Shown here piece after piece: positions 18,208-27,400 of a DNA stretch of 64,000 bases. This DNA comes from Cyanobium sp. Cruz CV13-4-11 (GTDB taxonomy: Bacteria > Cyanobacteriota > Cyanobacteriia > PCC-6307 > Cyanobiaceae), in the NCBI RefSeq assembly GCF_024346055.1, contig NZ_JAGQCH010000001.1, positions 186,001 to 250,000 on the forward strand. Reading direction: 5' to 3'. How positions within the stretch are numbered: position 1 is the stretch's first letter; every line of letters starts with the position of its first letter. Position numbers and translations under genes: made by a program. The notes beneath the pieces were generated by a model that had not been told where the DNA came from, made no database searches, and worked only from the letters and a program-made list of their open reading frames with translations.

Positions 18208-18606
18208 ATGAACGCGGACGAGGCGGCGATCCGAACCGTGCTGGATCGGTGGGCCGAGGCCACCCGGGATGGCCGCCAGGACGAGGTTCTCGCCCACCAT
18301 CAGGACGATCTGGTGATCTTCGATGTCCTGTCGCCGCTGCGGTACACCTCGGCGGCGCAGTACCGGGACAGCTGGGAGTCCTGGAAGCCGGACGCCCGGG
18401 GCCCCGTGCTGTTCGCGCTGCAGGATCTCGTGGTCGAGGCGGGAGCTGATGTGGGCTATGCCTTTGGCCTGCTCCAGTGCGGGGGGACCCTCCCGGACGG
18501 GCGGACGTTCAGCGATACGGTGCGCATCACGTTCGGTCTGCGCAAGCGTGATGGGCAGTGGAAGGTGGCTCACCAGCACGTCTCCAAACCGATCGAGAGA
18601 GGCTGA
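18208..18606 (+). CDS. NTF2-like (SnoaL/DUF4440-type) protein
   Basis: 132 residues with the cone-shaped NTF2-like pattern: an N-terminal helix DEAAIRTVLDRWAEATRDG, strands with DDLVIFDVLSPL, and a final sheet with VRITFGLRKRDGQWKVAHQH. Members are ketosteroid-isomerase-like, storage or stress proteins; no substrate can be assigned here. A GGAG lies eight bases before the ATG. It follows gatA by 38 bases, so it may be transcribed with it. Confidence 0.8.
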   Translation: MNADEAAIRTVLDRWAEATRDGRQDEVLAHHQDDLVIFDVLSPLRYTSAAQYRDSWESWKPDARGPVLFALQDLVVEAGADVGYAFGLLQCGGTLPDGRTFSDTVRITFGLRKRDGQWKVAHQHVSKPIERG

Positions 18607-18705
18607 TGGATCCGGCGACAAGCGCCATGGTGAGGCGTCGCGGTACATGCGCCACCGATCCGCCGCACCGCCCTGCCAACGTCTCCAGCCTGACTAGAGA
18701 GACGT

Positions 18706-19200
18706 ATGGAAAACATCCCACGTCGCCAGAACAGGACTTGGCTCGCCTTGGCTTCCACCGCTGTGGTGGTGGTGGCCGGTTTCGCCATCCTCAACAACCA
18801 GCACCAGCAACGGCTTCAGGCCGAAGCCCAGGCGGCCCAGGCCGCCCAGGATCAGGCGAACCGCCAGGTGATGGAGCGGGTCCAGGGCGAACTGGCCCTC
18901 AGGAACGAACTGGAATCCGCCTCCCAGCGGGAGGCCGCCCTGCAGCTGCAGCTCAGGGAGATGGACGCCGGCGCGAGCCGGCTCCAGGCGGCCGATGGCC
19001 AGCAGCAGGCCAGGCGCCAGCAGGCGGAGCAGGAGCTTCAGGAGCTACGCACCCAGCGCACCAAGCTCGAGAAGCAGGTCGACTGCGCGCGGATTCAGCT
19101 GACGGTGAACCAGCTCAATGCCAAGGGCGACGCCGATCAGGCCACGAAGCTCCAGACCCTCTGGGCCACGCCCTGCCCCAACCTCCAGGCTGCCAGGTAA
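18706..19200 (+). CDS. Membrane-anchored coiled-coil protein
   Basis: 164 residues: a short basic start, one transmembrane segment (WLALASTAVVVVAGFAIL, about 12-29), then about 100 residues of Gln/Ala/Glu/Arg heptads forming a coiled coil. Two Cys near the C-terminus (KQVDCARIQ and WATPCPNLQ) could form a disulfide outside the membrane. No family is recognised. It lies between the NTF2-like gene and the glycosyltransferase, with open spacing on both sides. Confidence 0.65.
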   Translation: MENIPRRQNRTWLALASTAVVVVAGFAILNNQHQQRLQAEAQAAQAAQDQANRQVMERVQGELALRNELESASQREAALQLQLREMDAGASRLQAADGQQQARRQQAEQELQELRTQRTKLEKQVDCARIQLTVNQLNAKGDADQATKLQTLWATPCPNLQAAR

Positions 19201-19406
19201 CCAGGCCGTCAATGGGCCGAGGCCCGAGCGACTCCCGGGTGCCGGCTGGGCGCTTCCCTGGCGATGCGGATGCCCAGCGCCGGTGCCAGCCCCCTTAATG
19301 GCCAGCGCAGGCTGGTGAGCCTTGGGATGCTGGTGGCCCCGAAGATCCCTGCCGTGACGCCCGCACCGTCGATCCGGTTGATCGATTCGGGTGGGCTGAC
19401 GGCCTG

Positions 19407-20888
19407 ATGTCCGTACCGGCAGGGGGGTCACCCATCCACATCGTTCTGGTGGGCAGCTTCGGCGCCATCGGCGACAACGTCTACCGGCAGCATGAGCCGG
19501 CGGCGGCGCTCGCCCGCCTGGGCGGTGTGGAGGTGGTGGAGGTGCATCCCCTGGCCCGCCACCGGGATGCGGCGGCACTGGCGGCCGATGTGCTCGTCCT
19601 CTCGATGATCATGGATGTGGAGGCCCTGCGGCTGATCCACCAGCGGCGCCTGCTGGGCAAGGCCACCTTCTGTGAGGTGAACGACTACCTGCCGGGTGTG
19701 CAGGCGTGGAATCCCGCCCACCGCTCCTGGTCGGATCGGCGTGGCCTGCGCCTGTTCCGGGAACTGGTGCAACGCTGTGAGGCCACCCAGGTGACCTCGA
19801 CGCCGCTGGCCCAGAGGCTGGCTCCACTGGCGCCGCAGCTGGCGGTGTTTCCCAACCAGCTGGCGTCGCTGCCCCCGCCGCGCCAGGGCGGTCGAGTCGC
19901 GGCGGCTGGCGAGGCCGTGCCCGTGGTGGTGGGCTGGGGTGGTTCGATCGGCCATCTCCAGGACCTGGCCAGCGTGGCGCCGGCGCTCTGCGGCTGGCTG
20001 CAGGCCAACCCCGGGGTGCGGCTGGAGATCATGGGCGACCCGGCCCTGGCCGGCCTGTTCGAGGCGGCCCCCGCCGAGCGGTTCCGTTTTCGGCGCGCCG
20101 GCTCCCTGGCCCAGTACCTGCAATGGCTGCAGGGTCTCGACATCGGTATGGCGCCGCTGCTGCCCACCGACTACAACCGCTGCCGCTCCGACGTGAAGTT
20201 CCTGGAGTACGCCGCCCACGGGGTGGTGCCGGTGCTGCAGCGCCTCGATCCCTATGCCGACGTGGTGGATGGCGTCACCGGTTTCCTGTTCGCCGATCCG
20301 GCGCAGATGCTCTCGGTGCTCGATCGGGTCCTGGACTCCCCAGCCCTGCGCCGGGAGGTGGCCGCCAACGCCTACGGGCAGGTGGCCCGCGAGCGCCGGC
20401 TCGACGCTCACATCGGCGAGCGCTTCGCCTTCTACCAGCGGGTGCAGGCCGCCGTGAAGCCAGCGATCGGGCCTGTGCCGGAGCCGGTGCGCCGGGCCGG
20501 CGCACGGCGGCTGGACTCCCTGCCCGGGCTGCGCCGTGTGGGGGAGCATCTCCACCATCTTGATCTGGACAGCCCGGCTGACCAGCAGCGGGCCGCCGGT
20601 GTGGACGCGCTCCAGGCCGAGGATCTGGCCCGGGCCGAGGCGGCGTTCCGCGAGGCGGTGCGACTCGACCCCGGCGACCCCCACGCCCATGCCTTTCTGG
20701 GTCTCTGCCACCTCAAGCAGGGCCGCCCCGGGCTGGCCCAGGCGGCGCTGGAGCAGGCGAGCGCCCTGGATCCGCTGCTGTCCCGGCCGGTGCGGGCCCT
20801 GGCCCGCCTGCACCGCCAGGCTGCCGAGCACTACGGCCAGCTGGCCTGCCAGCTCAATCCCCCCGAAGGTTCCGGCCCACCGCCTTGA
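19407..20888 (+). CDS. GT-B glycosyltransferase with C-terminal TPR
   Basis: 493 residues. An N-terminal GT-B-like region has HIVLVGSFGAIGDNVYRQ and a middle VVVGWGGSIGHLQDL; the donor-binding half shows GLDIGMAPLLP, DVKFLEYAAHGVVPV and TGFLFADPAQML, typical of GT4-type enzymes. The last ~100 residues carry TPR-like repeats (AEAAFREAVRLDPGDPHAHAF). Acceptor and sugar are unknown. It overlaps the decayed SPINDLY/OGT-like gene by four bases, so the two probably once formed a unit, perhaps glycosylating a surface protein. Confidence 0.8.
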   Translation: MSVPAGGSPIHIVLVGSFGAIGDNVYRQHEPAAALARLGGVEVVEVHPLARHRDAAALAADVLVLSMIMDVEALRLIHQRRLLGKATFCEVNDYLPGVQAWNPAHRSWSDRRGLRLFRELVQRCEATQVTSTPLAQRLAPLAPQLAVFPNQLASLPPPRQGGRVAAAGEAVPVVVGWGGSIGHLQDLASVAPALCGWLQANPGVRLEIMGDPALAGLFEAAPAERFRFRRAGSLAQYLQWLQGLDIGMAPLLPTDYNRCRSDVKFLEYAAHGVVPVLQRLDPYADVVDGVTGFLFADPAQMLSVLDRVLDSPALRREVAANAYGQVARERRLDAHIGERFAFYQRVQAAVKPAIGPVPEPVRRAGARRLDSLPGLRRVGEHLHHLDLDSPADQQRAAGVDALQAEDLARAEAAFREAVRLDPGDPHAHAFLGLCHLKQGRPGLAQAALEQASALDPLLSRPVRALARLHRQAAEHYGQLACQLNPPEGSGPPP

Positions 20889-22606
20889 GTGCGAGCGAAG
20901 CGGCCCCCGCCGACGGCTGGCCGCAGCGGTACGGGGAGGCGCGCGCCCTGGAGCGCTCCCGGCGCTGGGCCGAGGCCGAAGCCCTGTACCCGCAGCTGGC
21001 CAACGTCTGCCACCACCAGGGCCGCAGCGGGGAGGCTCTGCGCATTGTCACAGCAGCGGGCTCTACAGCCTGGGCGTGCTGCGCATGGCCCAGGCGCGCT
21101 TTGAGGTGGCCCAGCGCTGCTTCGAGCGCCTGCTGCGCCAGGGGCCCCAGGCGCCGGCGGTGATCTTCCAGCTGGGGCAGGCCCGCGAAGCGCTGGGGGA
21201 CCCCGAGGCGGCGATCGAGGCCTACATCGCCGCGCTTCAGCGCGATCCCGCCGCCACCGACGTGCTGCTGCACCTCCAGTACGCCCGCCTCGGCCTCTGC
21301 GACTGGGAGCTCTACGACGAGCGCCTGCAGCGGCTGCGGCGACGGCTGGCGGCCCATGGGGAGCACCCCGATGGGGGGGCGCTGACGCCACTGCGGCTGC
21401 TGTGCTTCCCGTTGCCGCTGGAGCTGCAGCGGCAGCTGGCCACGCGATTCAGCGACTTCTGCACCCGGGGCGTGGCACCGCATCGGCTACCTCTCGGCGG
21501 ATTTCCGCGACCACGCCATGGGCTCCTTGATCCACGGCCTGTTCGCCCACCACGACCGCGAGCGCTTCGAGGTGTTCGCCTATGGCCTGGCCGATCGCCA
21601 CGACGCCTACACCGCTTCGGTGCAGGCAGGGGTGGACCACTTCACCGTGGTGTTCGGCTGGAGCCACCGGCAGATCGCCGAGCGGATCCGCAGCGATCGC
21701 ATCGATGTGCTGATCGACCTGATGGGCCACACCCACCACAGCCGGCCGGCGGTGCTGGCGATGCGGCCTGCCCCATTGCAGCTGTTGGTCCTGGGCTACC
21801 CGGGAACCATGGGCGCCAGCTGGATCGATGGCCTGATCGCCGATGCCTGGCTGATCCCCCCCGAACTCGAGCATGGCTACAGCGAACGGGTGCACCGGCT
21901 GCCCCATGGCTTCGTGTGCTCAGCGCCCCTGCCTGCCGATCCGGGGGAGGACCTGCCCCCCAGCCCCAGCCGCGCCGCCCTCGGTCTGGAGCCAGGCCAG
22001 CTGGTGTATGCCTGCTTCAACCGGCCGGACAAGTTCGATCCTCAGCGCTTCGATGCCTGGATGGCGGTGCTGCAGGCGGTGCCCGGCAGTGTGCTGCTGC
22101 TGGTGGTGCCCCAGCCCGCCAGCCAGCGGCGGCTGCGGGAGCGCGCCCGGGCCTGCGGCGTGGAGCCCGGCCGATTGATCTTTGTGGCCAAGACCCCCGC
22201 CGCCCAGTTCGCCGATCTCTGCCGCCTGGCGGATCTCTTCCTCGACACCGCCCGCTACGGCGCCGGCGCCACCGGCGCCATGGCCCTGCAGGCGGGCCTG
22301 CCCCTGCTCACCTGCCCGGCTGAGTCCTTCGTGTAGCGCATGGGGGCCAGCCTCTGCGCATCCGTGGGCATGGACGACCTGATCTGCCCCAGCGTCGAGG
22401 CCTACGTGGCGCGGGCGATCGAACTGGGCCGCGACCCCGAGGCGTTGCGGGAGCGGCGACAGCGGTTGCTGGATCCGGGCGCCCATCTGCCCCTGTTCGA
22501 TACAGCCGGCTGGGTGCGGCACTGGGAGGAGCTGCTGCACGTCTTGCTGCTCCGCCAGGCAGGAAACGATTCCGACAGGACTGAGGCCGATGCGACGGTT
22601 GCCTGA
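20885..22606 (+). pseudogene. Decayed SPINDLY/OGT-like TPR glycosyltransferase
   Basis: Similarity to bacterial SPINDLY/O-GlcNAc-transferase-like proteins runs over the whole interval but in changing frames. An N-terminal part starts at TTG 20885. Near 21050 the frame shifts to TPR sequence (GLYSLGVLRMAQARFEVAQR). Near 21440-21480 it shifts back to the catalytic part (RIGYLSADFRDHAMG, DVLIDLMGHTHHSRPAVLAM, QLLVLGYPGTMGASWIDG). An in-frame TAG at 22334-22336 then interrupts a frame that continues in register as RMGASLCASVGMDDLI. Three lesions make it non-functional unless assembly errors are responsible. Confidence 0.85.
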
Positions 22607-22687
22607 CTCCCTCAGCGCTTGCGGCACTGGCCGCCGCCCTGCTGGCGCCGATCGGTCCTGAGCAAGTCAGGCCTCTCTGGCTAAGAT

Positions 22688-22705
22688 GACCAGGTCATTC
22701 TGGTC
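22688..22705. promoter_or_regulatory. Inverted-repeat operator of TA module 1
   Basis: GACCAG, six bases, CTGGTC: a perfect six-base inverted repeat 31 bases before the antitoxin ATG. A TAAGAT at 22682-22687 directly upstream could be the -10. The same half-sites occur before the second module, so this is probably where the antitoxin or TA complex binds to autoregulate. Confidence 0.55.
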
Positions 22706-22736
22706 TGGTCTGATGCCTCGACCCAGCTCAGGCGCC

Positions 22737-22955
22737 ATGGTGAACGTTCAGGAGGCCAAAACCCATCTCTCCGCGCTGCTGCTGCGGGTGGCCGCCGGCG
22801 AGGAGATCGTGCTGGCCCGCAATGGCAAACCCTGTGCCCGCCTCGTTCCCCTCAGCCCGTCACCGCCCCGCCGGTTGGGATTCCTGGCCGGAACGGTCGA
22901 TGAGAGCTTCTTCGAGGCCCTGCCCGAGAGCGAGCTGGCCGCCTGGGGCGCATGA
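22737..22955 (+). CDS. Phd/YefM-family antitoxin, module 1
   Basis: 72 residues beginning MVNVQEAKTHLSALLLRV, the classic Phd/YefM DNA-binding start, followed by GEEIVLARNGKPCARLVPL and a tail (FLAGTVDESFFEALPESEL) expected to wrap the toxin. In-frame ATGs at 22713 and 22686 exist, but the latter lies inside the operator, and neither has a Shine-Dalgarno sequence. The stop overlaps the toxin start in ATGA. Confidence 0.9.
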   Translation: MVNVQEAKTHLSALLLRVAAGEEIVLARNGKPCARLVPLSPSPPRRLGFLAGTVDESFFEALPESELAAWGA

Positions 22956-23344
22956 AGCTGCTGCTCGATACCCATGTGCTCCTCTGGGCCGTGCTGGAGC
23001 CCCACAAGCTCAACCAGGGTCTGCGTGAGGCGCTGGAAAGCCCAGATACACAGCTGCTGATCAGCGCCGCCTCCACCTGGGAGATTGCCACCAAGTGGCG
23101 GCTGGGCAAGCTGCCGGGTGCCAGTGAGGTGGTGGAGAACTTCCAACGGGTGATTGATGGCCTGGGCGCCATCGAGTGCCCCATCCTCAGCAGCGAAAGC
23201 CTGCTGGCCGGCAGCTGGAATGTGCCGCACCGTGATCCGTTCGACCGGATCCTGGCGGCTCAGGCGGCAGTGCGCGACCTGACGCTGGCCACCACCGATG
23301 GGGCCTTCCACCAATTCGAAGGTGTGCGCCTTTTCGGGGGGTGA
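22952..23344 (+). CDS. PIN-domain toxin (VapC-like), module 1
   Basis: 130-residue PIN-domain ribonuclease. The acidic metal ligands are all visible: LLLDTHVLLWAV at the start, STWEIATKWRLGKL in the middle, HRDPFDRILAAQA and LATTDGAFHQF near the end. It resembles the type II toxins that pair with Phd/YefM antitoxins. RNA target unknown. Its ATG overlaps the antitoxin stop by four bases, so antitoxin is translated first. Confidence 0.92.
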   Translation: MKLLLDTHVLLWAVLEPHKLNQGLREALESPDTQLLISAASTWEIATKWRLGKLPGASEVVENFQRVIDGLGAIECPILSSESLLAGSWNVPHRDPFDRILAAQAAVRDLTLATTDGAFHQFEGVRLFGG

Positions 23345-23394
23345 GGCGAGCAAAGCCGCGCCCGGGATCCATACCTTCGCAGAGCTCTTGAGAC

Positions 23395-23409
23395 CCTGGT
23401 CTGACCAGG
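23395..23409. promoter_or_regulatory. Palindromic operator of TA module 2
   Basis: CCTGGTC-T-GACCAGG: a perfect 7-1-7 palindrome ending 31 bases before the antitoxin ATG. It uses the same CTGGTC/GACCAG half-sites as the operator of module 1 in reversed order. Likely autoregulatory site. Confidence 0.6.
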
Positions 23410-23440
23410 TTAGTGTTGCAAAGAAGCGGGCGATTCGGCC

Positions 23441-23695
23441 ATGCGCCAGGCCAACATCTACGCGGCCAAGGCCCAGCTCTCTGAGTTGGTGCAGGCCGCC
23501 CTCGACGGTGAGGAGATATGGATCGCCCGGGCTGGCAAACCACTGGTGCGGCTGGTGCCGGGCAGCCCCGCCCACCAGCTGGGCGGGCGGGGATCGCTGG
23601 ATCTGGAGCCAGCCAGCATTGATGCCGCCTTCTCCCCGGAGGTGGAGAGCGCGGTGGCGGTCTTGATCGCTGGCGCCACTGAGGGATCGCCCTGA
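23441..23695 (+). CDS. Phd/YefM-like antitoxin, module 2
   Basis: 84 residues. The N-terminus RQANIYAAKAQLSELVQAAL and GEEIWIARAGKPLVRLVPG follow the Phd/YefM DNA-binding pattern and parallel the antitoxin at 22737. The remainder (DLEPASIDAAFSPEVESAV) would form the toxin-binding tail. Its TGA shares its last base with the toxin ATG (TGATG). Confidence 0.88.
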   Translation: MRQANIYAAKAQLSELVQAALDGEEIWIARAGKPLVRLVPGSPAHQLGGRGSLDLEPASIDAAFSPEVESAVAVLIAGATEGSP

Positions 23696-24081
23696 TGGCG
23701 GCTCAAGGGGGCTACCTGCTCGACACCTGCGTGCTGCTCTGGTGGCTGAGTGGGGACCCCCGCCTCTCCAGGGAATGGGAGGAACGGTTGCGTGGGGCCC
23801 GCTGTCTGGTCAGTGCCGCCTCGATCTGGGAGGCCGCCATCAAGCATCAGCTGGGCAAGCTGCCGGTGTCACCCCAGTCCCTGATCACAGCGGCGCAGCA
23901 GGCGGGCTTCGCGTTTCTGGCGATCACCCCCGACCATGCCGTCGCCACGGCGCTCCTGCCTCCCCACCACAAGGACCCGTTGGATCGCCTCCTGGTCGCC
24001 CAGGCCCGTTCAGAAGGGGTGCTGCTGCTCAGCACCGATCGCGCCCTGAAGGGCTACGGACCTGGCGTGAGGCTCCTCTGA
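23695..24081 (+). CDS. PIN-domain toxin (VapC-like), module 2
   Basis: 128-residue PIN-domain protein: YLLDTCVLLWWLSGD, then SIWEAAIKHQLGKLPVSP, HHKDPLDRLLVAQA and LLSTDRALKGYG supply the acidic active-site residues. It is clearly related to the toxin at 22952 but diverged. The two modules look like an old duplication or two members of the same family captured side by side. Toxicity is inferred from the family. Confidence 0.92.
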   Translation: MAAQGGYLLDTCVLLWWLSGDPRLSREWEERLRGARCLVSAASIWEAAIKHQLGKLPVSPQSLITAAQQAGFAFLAITPDHAVATALLPPHHKDPLDRLLVAQARSEGVLLLSTDRALKGYGPGVRLL

Positions 24082-24253
24082 GATCGCCAAAAAAGATGCG
24101 CTGAACGCTTCTGCGGCGGCGGCACGAGGCTGGCATCTCCTGGTGGGGTTTCAGAAGATTGAGCATCACCACCTTAGCGTTGGATTCCAACAGGTGATGT
24201 CGTCACGAAGATTTAAGTACTACTGAGTACGGAGCCAGATGATCTGCCCCATA

Positions 24254-24285
24254 GTGGAGATGAACAGATGATTCATCGTCTCCAC
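24254..24285 (+). promoter_or_regulatory. Hairpin upstream of giant gene
   Basis: GTGGAGA-TGAA pairs with TTCA-TCG-TCTCCAC: seven plus four base pairs interrupted by a three-base bulge, loop of seven. No T-run follows, so it is not an ordinary terminator. Role unknown; it may be a leader structure or the end of the TA transcript. Confidence 0.4.
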
Positions 24286-24344
24286 GGCAGCAGCACTTTG
24301 TAGCACTCATTCATTGTTCTGGAGCGTCACAGAGTCTACGAATA

Positions 24345-24370
24345 GGCATCTCTCGTAGAGGCGAGATGCC
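24345..24370 (+). promoter_or_regulatory. Leader hairpin 37 bases before the giant gene start
   Basis: GGCATCTC pairs perfectly with GAGATGCC across a ten-base loop. It lies between the presumed promoter and ATG 24408 and includes the alternative ATG 24366 in its 3' arm. It could influence mRNA stability or translation; this is inference. Confidence 0.45.
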
Positions 24371-24407
24371 TGCCTGCACTGCAGTCGGCCCATCGAGGGA
24401 ACTTTTC

Positions 24408-27400
24408 ATGGCATACACAAACATCGTCTCCACCTCCCCCGTTCCCCAGTCACTCGCTGGTGAGATCAACCTCACCGGTGAGGAGGCCAACCATGGGGAT
24501 CCCGCCTTGATGACCACCCTGGGCGAAGCCCTCGTCGCGAGCGCTTCGCTGCACGACTGGTTCCTCCCCGGCACCCCGATGGCTGCCGATCCCAGTTCTC
24601 CAGGCAACAGAACAACCCGCCTCGTCACGGGCGACCTCAACAACGACGGTTTCCCCGATATCGCTGCCGCCCACGGCTTTCGTACCGCTGGTGTGTACCT
24701 CAACAACGGCGACCAGTCGTTCGCCCCTGAGGTGGTGCTCTCGGAGTCCTGGTGGCCCGTCTCCCAGAACATCGGTGCCACCTCCATCGCCCTTGGCGAC
24801 CTCGACCTGGACGGCAACCTCGACCTGGTCGTTCCCATCTATGGCGGTCACTACACAGGGCGCAAGATCCAACTCTATCGGGGTCACGGCGACGGCAGCT
24901 TCGCCCCCTGGCCGGTCGGCAACGGAATCATCACGGCCACAAGGGCCAACCCGATGTTCGCCGGCATCGCTGACTTCAACGGCGATGCACTGCCTGATGT
25001 CGTGGTGAGTCACAACAATGGGGGGTGGACGTTGGACGTCCTCACCCAGGCCGCGAATGGAAGCTTCTCGGTCTCCGACTCCGATCCGGCGGGCCAGAAC
25101 CCGCAGTATTTTGATCTGGCCGACTTCAACGAGGATGGCGCTCCGGATGTTGTCGTGGGTGCCTTGTACAACGGTGTTCTGGTTTTCCTCAACCACGCCG
25201 ATGGGAACGGCACCCTACGCAAAGTGGGAGGAACTTATCTTTCACCCCAGCATCAATATGTTGTAACCTCCGACTTCAATGGCGACAGTCACCAAGATAT
25301 CGCCGTGCGCAGCAACAAGGATAGTGGCGTGGACATTCTTTACGGAGATGGTACCGGCAGCTTCCCGTCCACGGCCAGCTTCGCTGTCAGCGGTATCGAC
25401 GGATATCTCGCCGCGGCGGACATAGACCGGGATGGTGACAGCGACCTCGTGGTCTCCTCCACCTCCACCAAATCGGTCGACCTGCTTCTGAATGACGGCA
25501 GCGGCCATTTTACTTCACCGCTGTCCACCGCACTCGATGCGGCCCCATGGGCTTTAGCGGTCGATGACTTCAACCGGGACGGTTGGCTTGACGTGGTCGT
25601 GGGCCGCGCCGACGACACCATCCAGGTGCTGTGGAGCCGGGGCGGATTAAGCCTGGACCCCGCCACCTTCGCGCTGCCGGAGAACAGCCAGGCCGGCACG
25701 GCCGTCGGCACCATGACCGCCTTCGGCAACCCACCCCTGACCTACGCCATCACTGCGGGCAACAGCGACCCCGACGGCGACAGCACCCTCGCCTTCGCCA
25801 TCGACAACTCCACCGGGAAAATTTCCGTCAGCGATAGCGGCGACCTCGACTTCGAGACCACGCCAACCTTCAACCTGACCGTCAAAGCTACCGATAGCGG
25901 GGGACTGTTCGATACCGCCGCCATCAAAGTCAACCTCAGCGATATCGCAGAAGTTCCGGTTGATGTCACCCTTCCCCTGACGGCGGTGAGTTTCCCCAAA
26001 GAAGTGATACCGATCGAGGCTGGGAAGATTGATTTTTGGGCTCAACTAAGTGGCTTTTCGGGAGAAATCGATTGGGGTGCTCGCGACCCCTTTTTATTCA
26101 CGCTCACTGATGGTCAGAGTGGCTGGGGCGTGGGGTTTGCTGGCAATAATGGTAACGGCGACGGGGGACTGGTAGGCGGTGCTGGAAGCGGAGTTGGCAA
26201 CCATACAGGTACAGGTGACTTTGGTTATTGGACCTATGAGGATGTCTTGGGAGCTGGACTCGTTGATGAGTGGCACCATTACGTTTACCAATGGAATGAA
26301 GATGGCATTCCTGGACTCGGCGACAGGAAACTCGCAATTTATGTGGACGGAGTCCTCAACTCAAATCGTTGGGATCAGGAAGGACGAATAAGCCCGTTTA
26401 TCCCACTCACTGGCGGCACGTTGAATTTGATCACGTCCGGCAATCCACCCCCCGCCAATCCTCTTGGGGAAGTCGCCATTGATGAATTCAAGATCTATGA
26501 CGGCAACAATCAATTAGTTCTATGGAATACGCTGGACTCTGCCGATGCGGTTAAGAATAGTTCGGTGGGGCTGGATGGTATTTTCAATAACGTCGGCGAC
26601 GTGCATTTTGTCCCAGGAATATCAGGCAATGCGGTCAGGGCCAAACAAGTCTACGCGGTCGGTTCAGCTCCCACTGCGGAAGTGGAAGATGCTACCTTCA
26701 CCGTGGCGGAAAATAGCCTAGAGGGAACCCTTGTCGGTACAGTCACGGCGACTGGCACAGCCCTGACCTACGCCATTATTGGCGGCAATATCGACCCCGA
26801 CAGCGACAGTCAGGCCGCCTTCGCCATCGACGCTGCCACCGGTGCCATCACCGTCAACGACAGCGGCGATCTCGACTTCGAGACCACGCCAACCTTCAAC
26901 CTGACTGTCAAAGGTAATGATAGCGGGGGACTGTTCGCTACCGGAGCCGTCACCATCAAACTCACCAACGTGGATGAACCGGGAAACGAATCTCCGAAAG
27001 CCCAAGACGCGACCTTCACCCTGCCTGAAAACAGTCCCAACAACAAGACAGTCGGAACCGTCTCCGCCACCGACATTGACGCAGGAGACACGCTCACCTA
27101 CGCCATCACGGCGGGCAACAGCAACCCTGATGGCGACAGCAATCTAGCTTTTGCCATCGACAGTACAACTGGGGAAATTACAGTCAACGATAGCAATGAC
27201 CTCGACTTCGAGACCACGCCGACCTTCAATCTGTCCGTCACAGTTACGGATAGCGGGGGACTATCCGATACCGCAGCCATCAGGATCAATCTCAGCGACA
27301 GCTTTGAACAGGTAGGAACTCCATGGGATGACGTCCTCTCAGGAACCTCTGGCAACGATGTCCTCAACGGTTCGGCCGGAGACGACACCCTCAGAGGCCG

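Larger units (their letters stand above)
24082..24407. other. Non-coding region before the giant repeat gene
   Basis: 326 bases with visibly lower GC than the surroundings and no supportable gene. It holds two hairpins (24254-24285 and 24345-24370) and a direct repeat AGTAC-N5-AGTAC near 24216. Presumably contains the promoter and leader of the large secreted-protein gene; I cannot place a -10/-35 pair with confidence. Confidence 0.5.

Noticed and set aside
19201-19406. Possible small gene or RNA in the gap before the glycosyltransferase
   Set aside because: No convincing frame, stem or terminator found.
24216-24230. AGTAC-N5-AGTAC as a possible LexA box
   Set aside because: The GTAC elements are six bases apart rather than the four needed, and the outer bases form a direct, not inverted, repeat.
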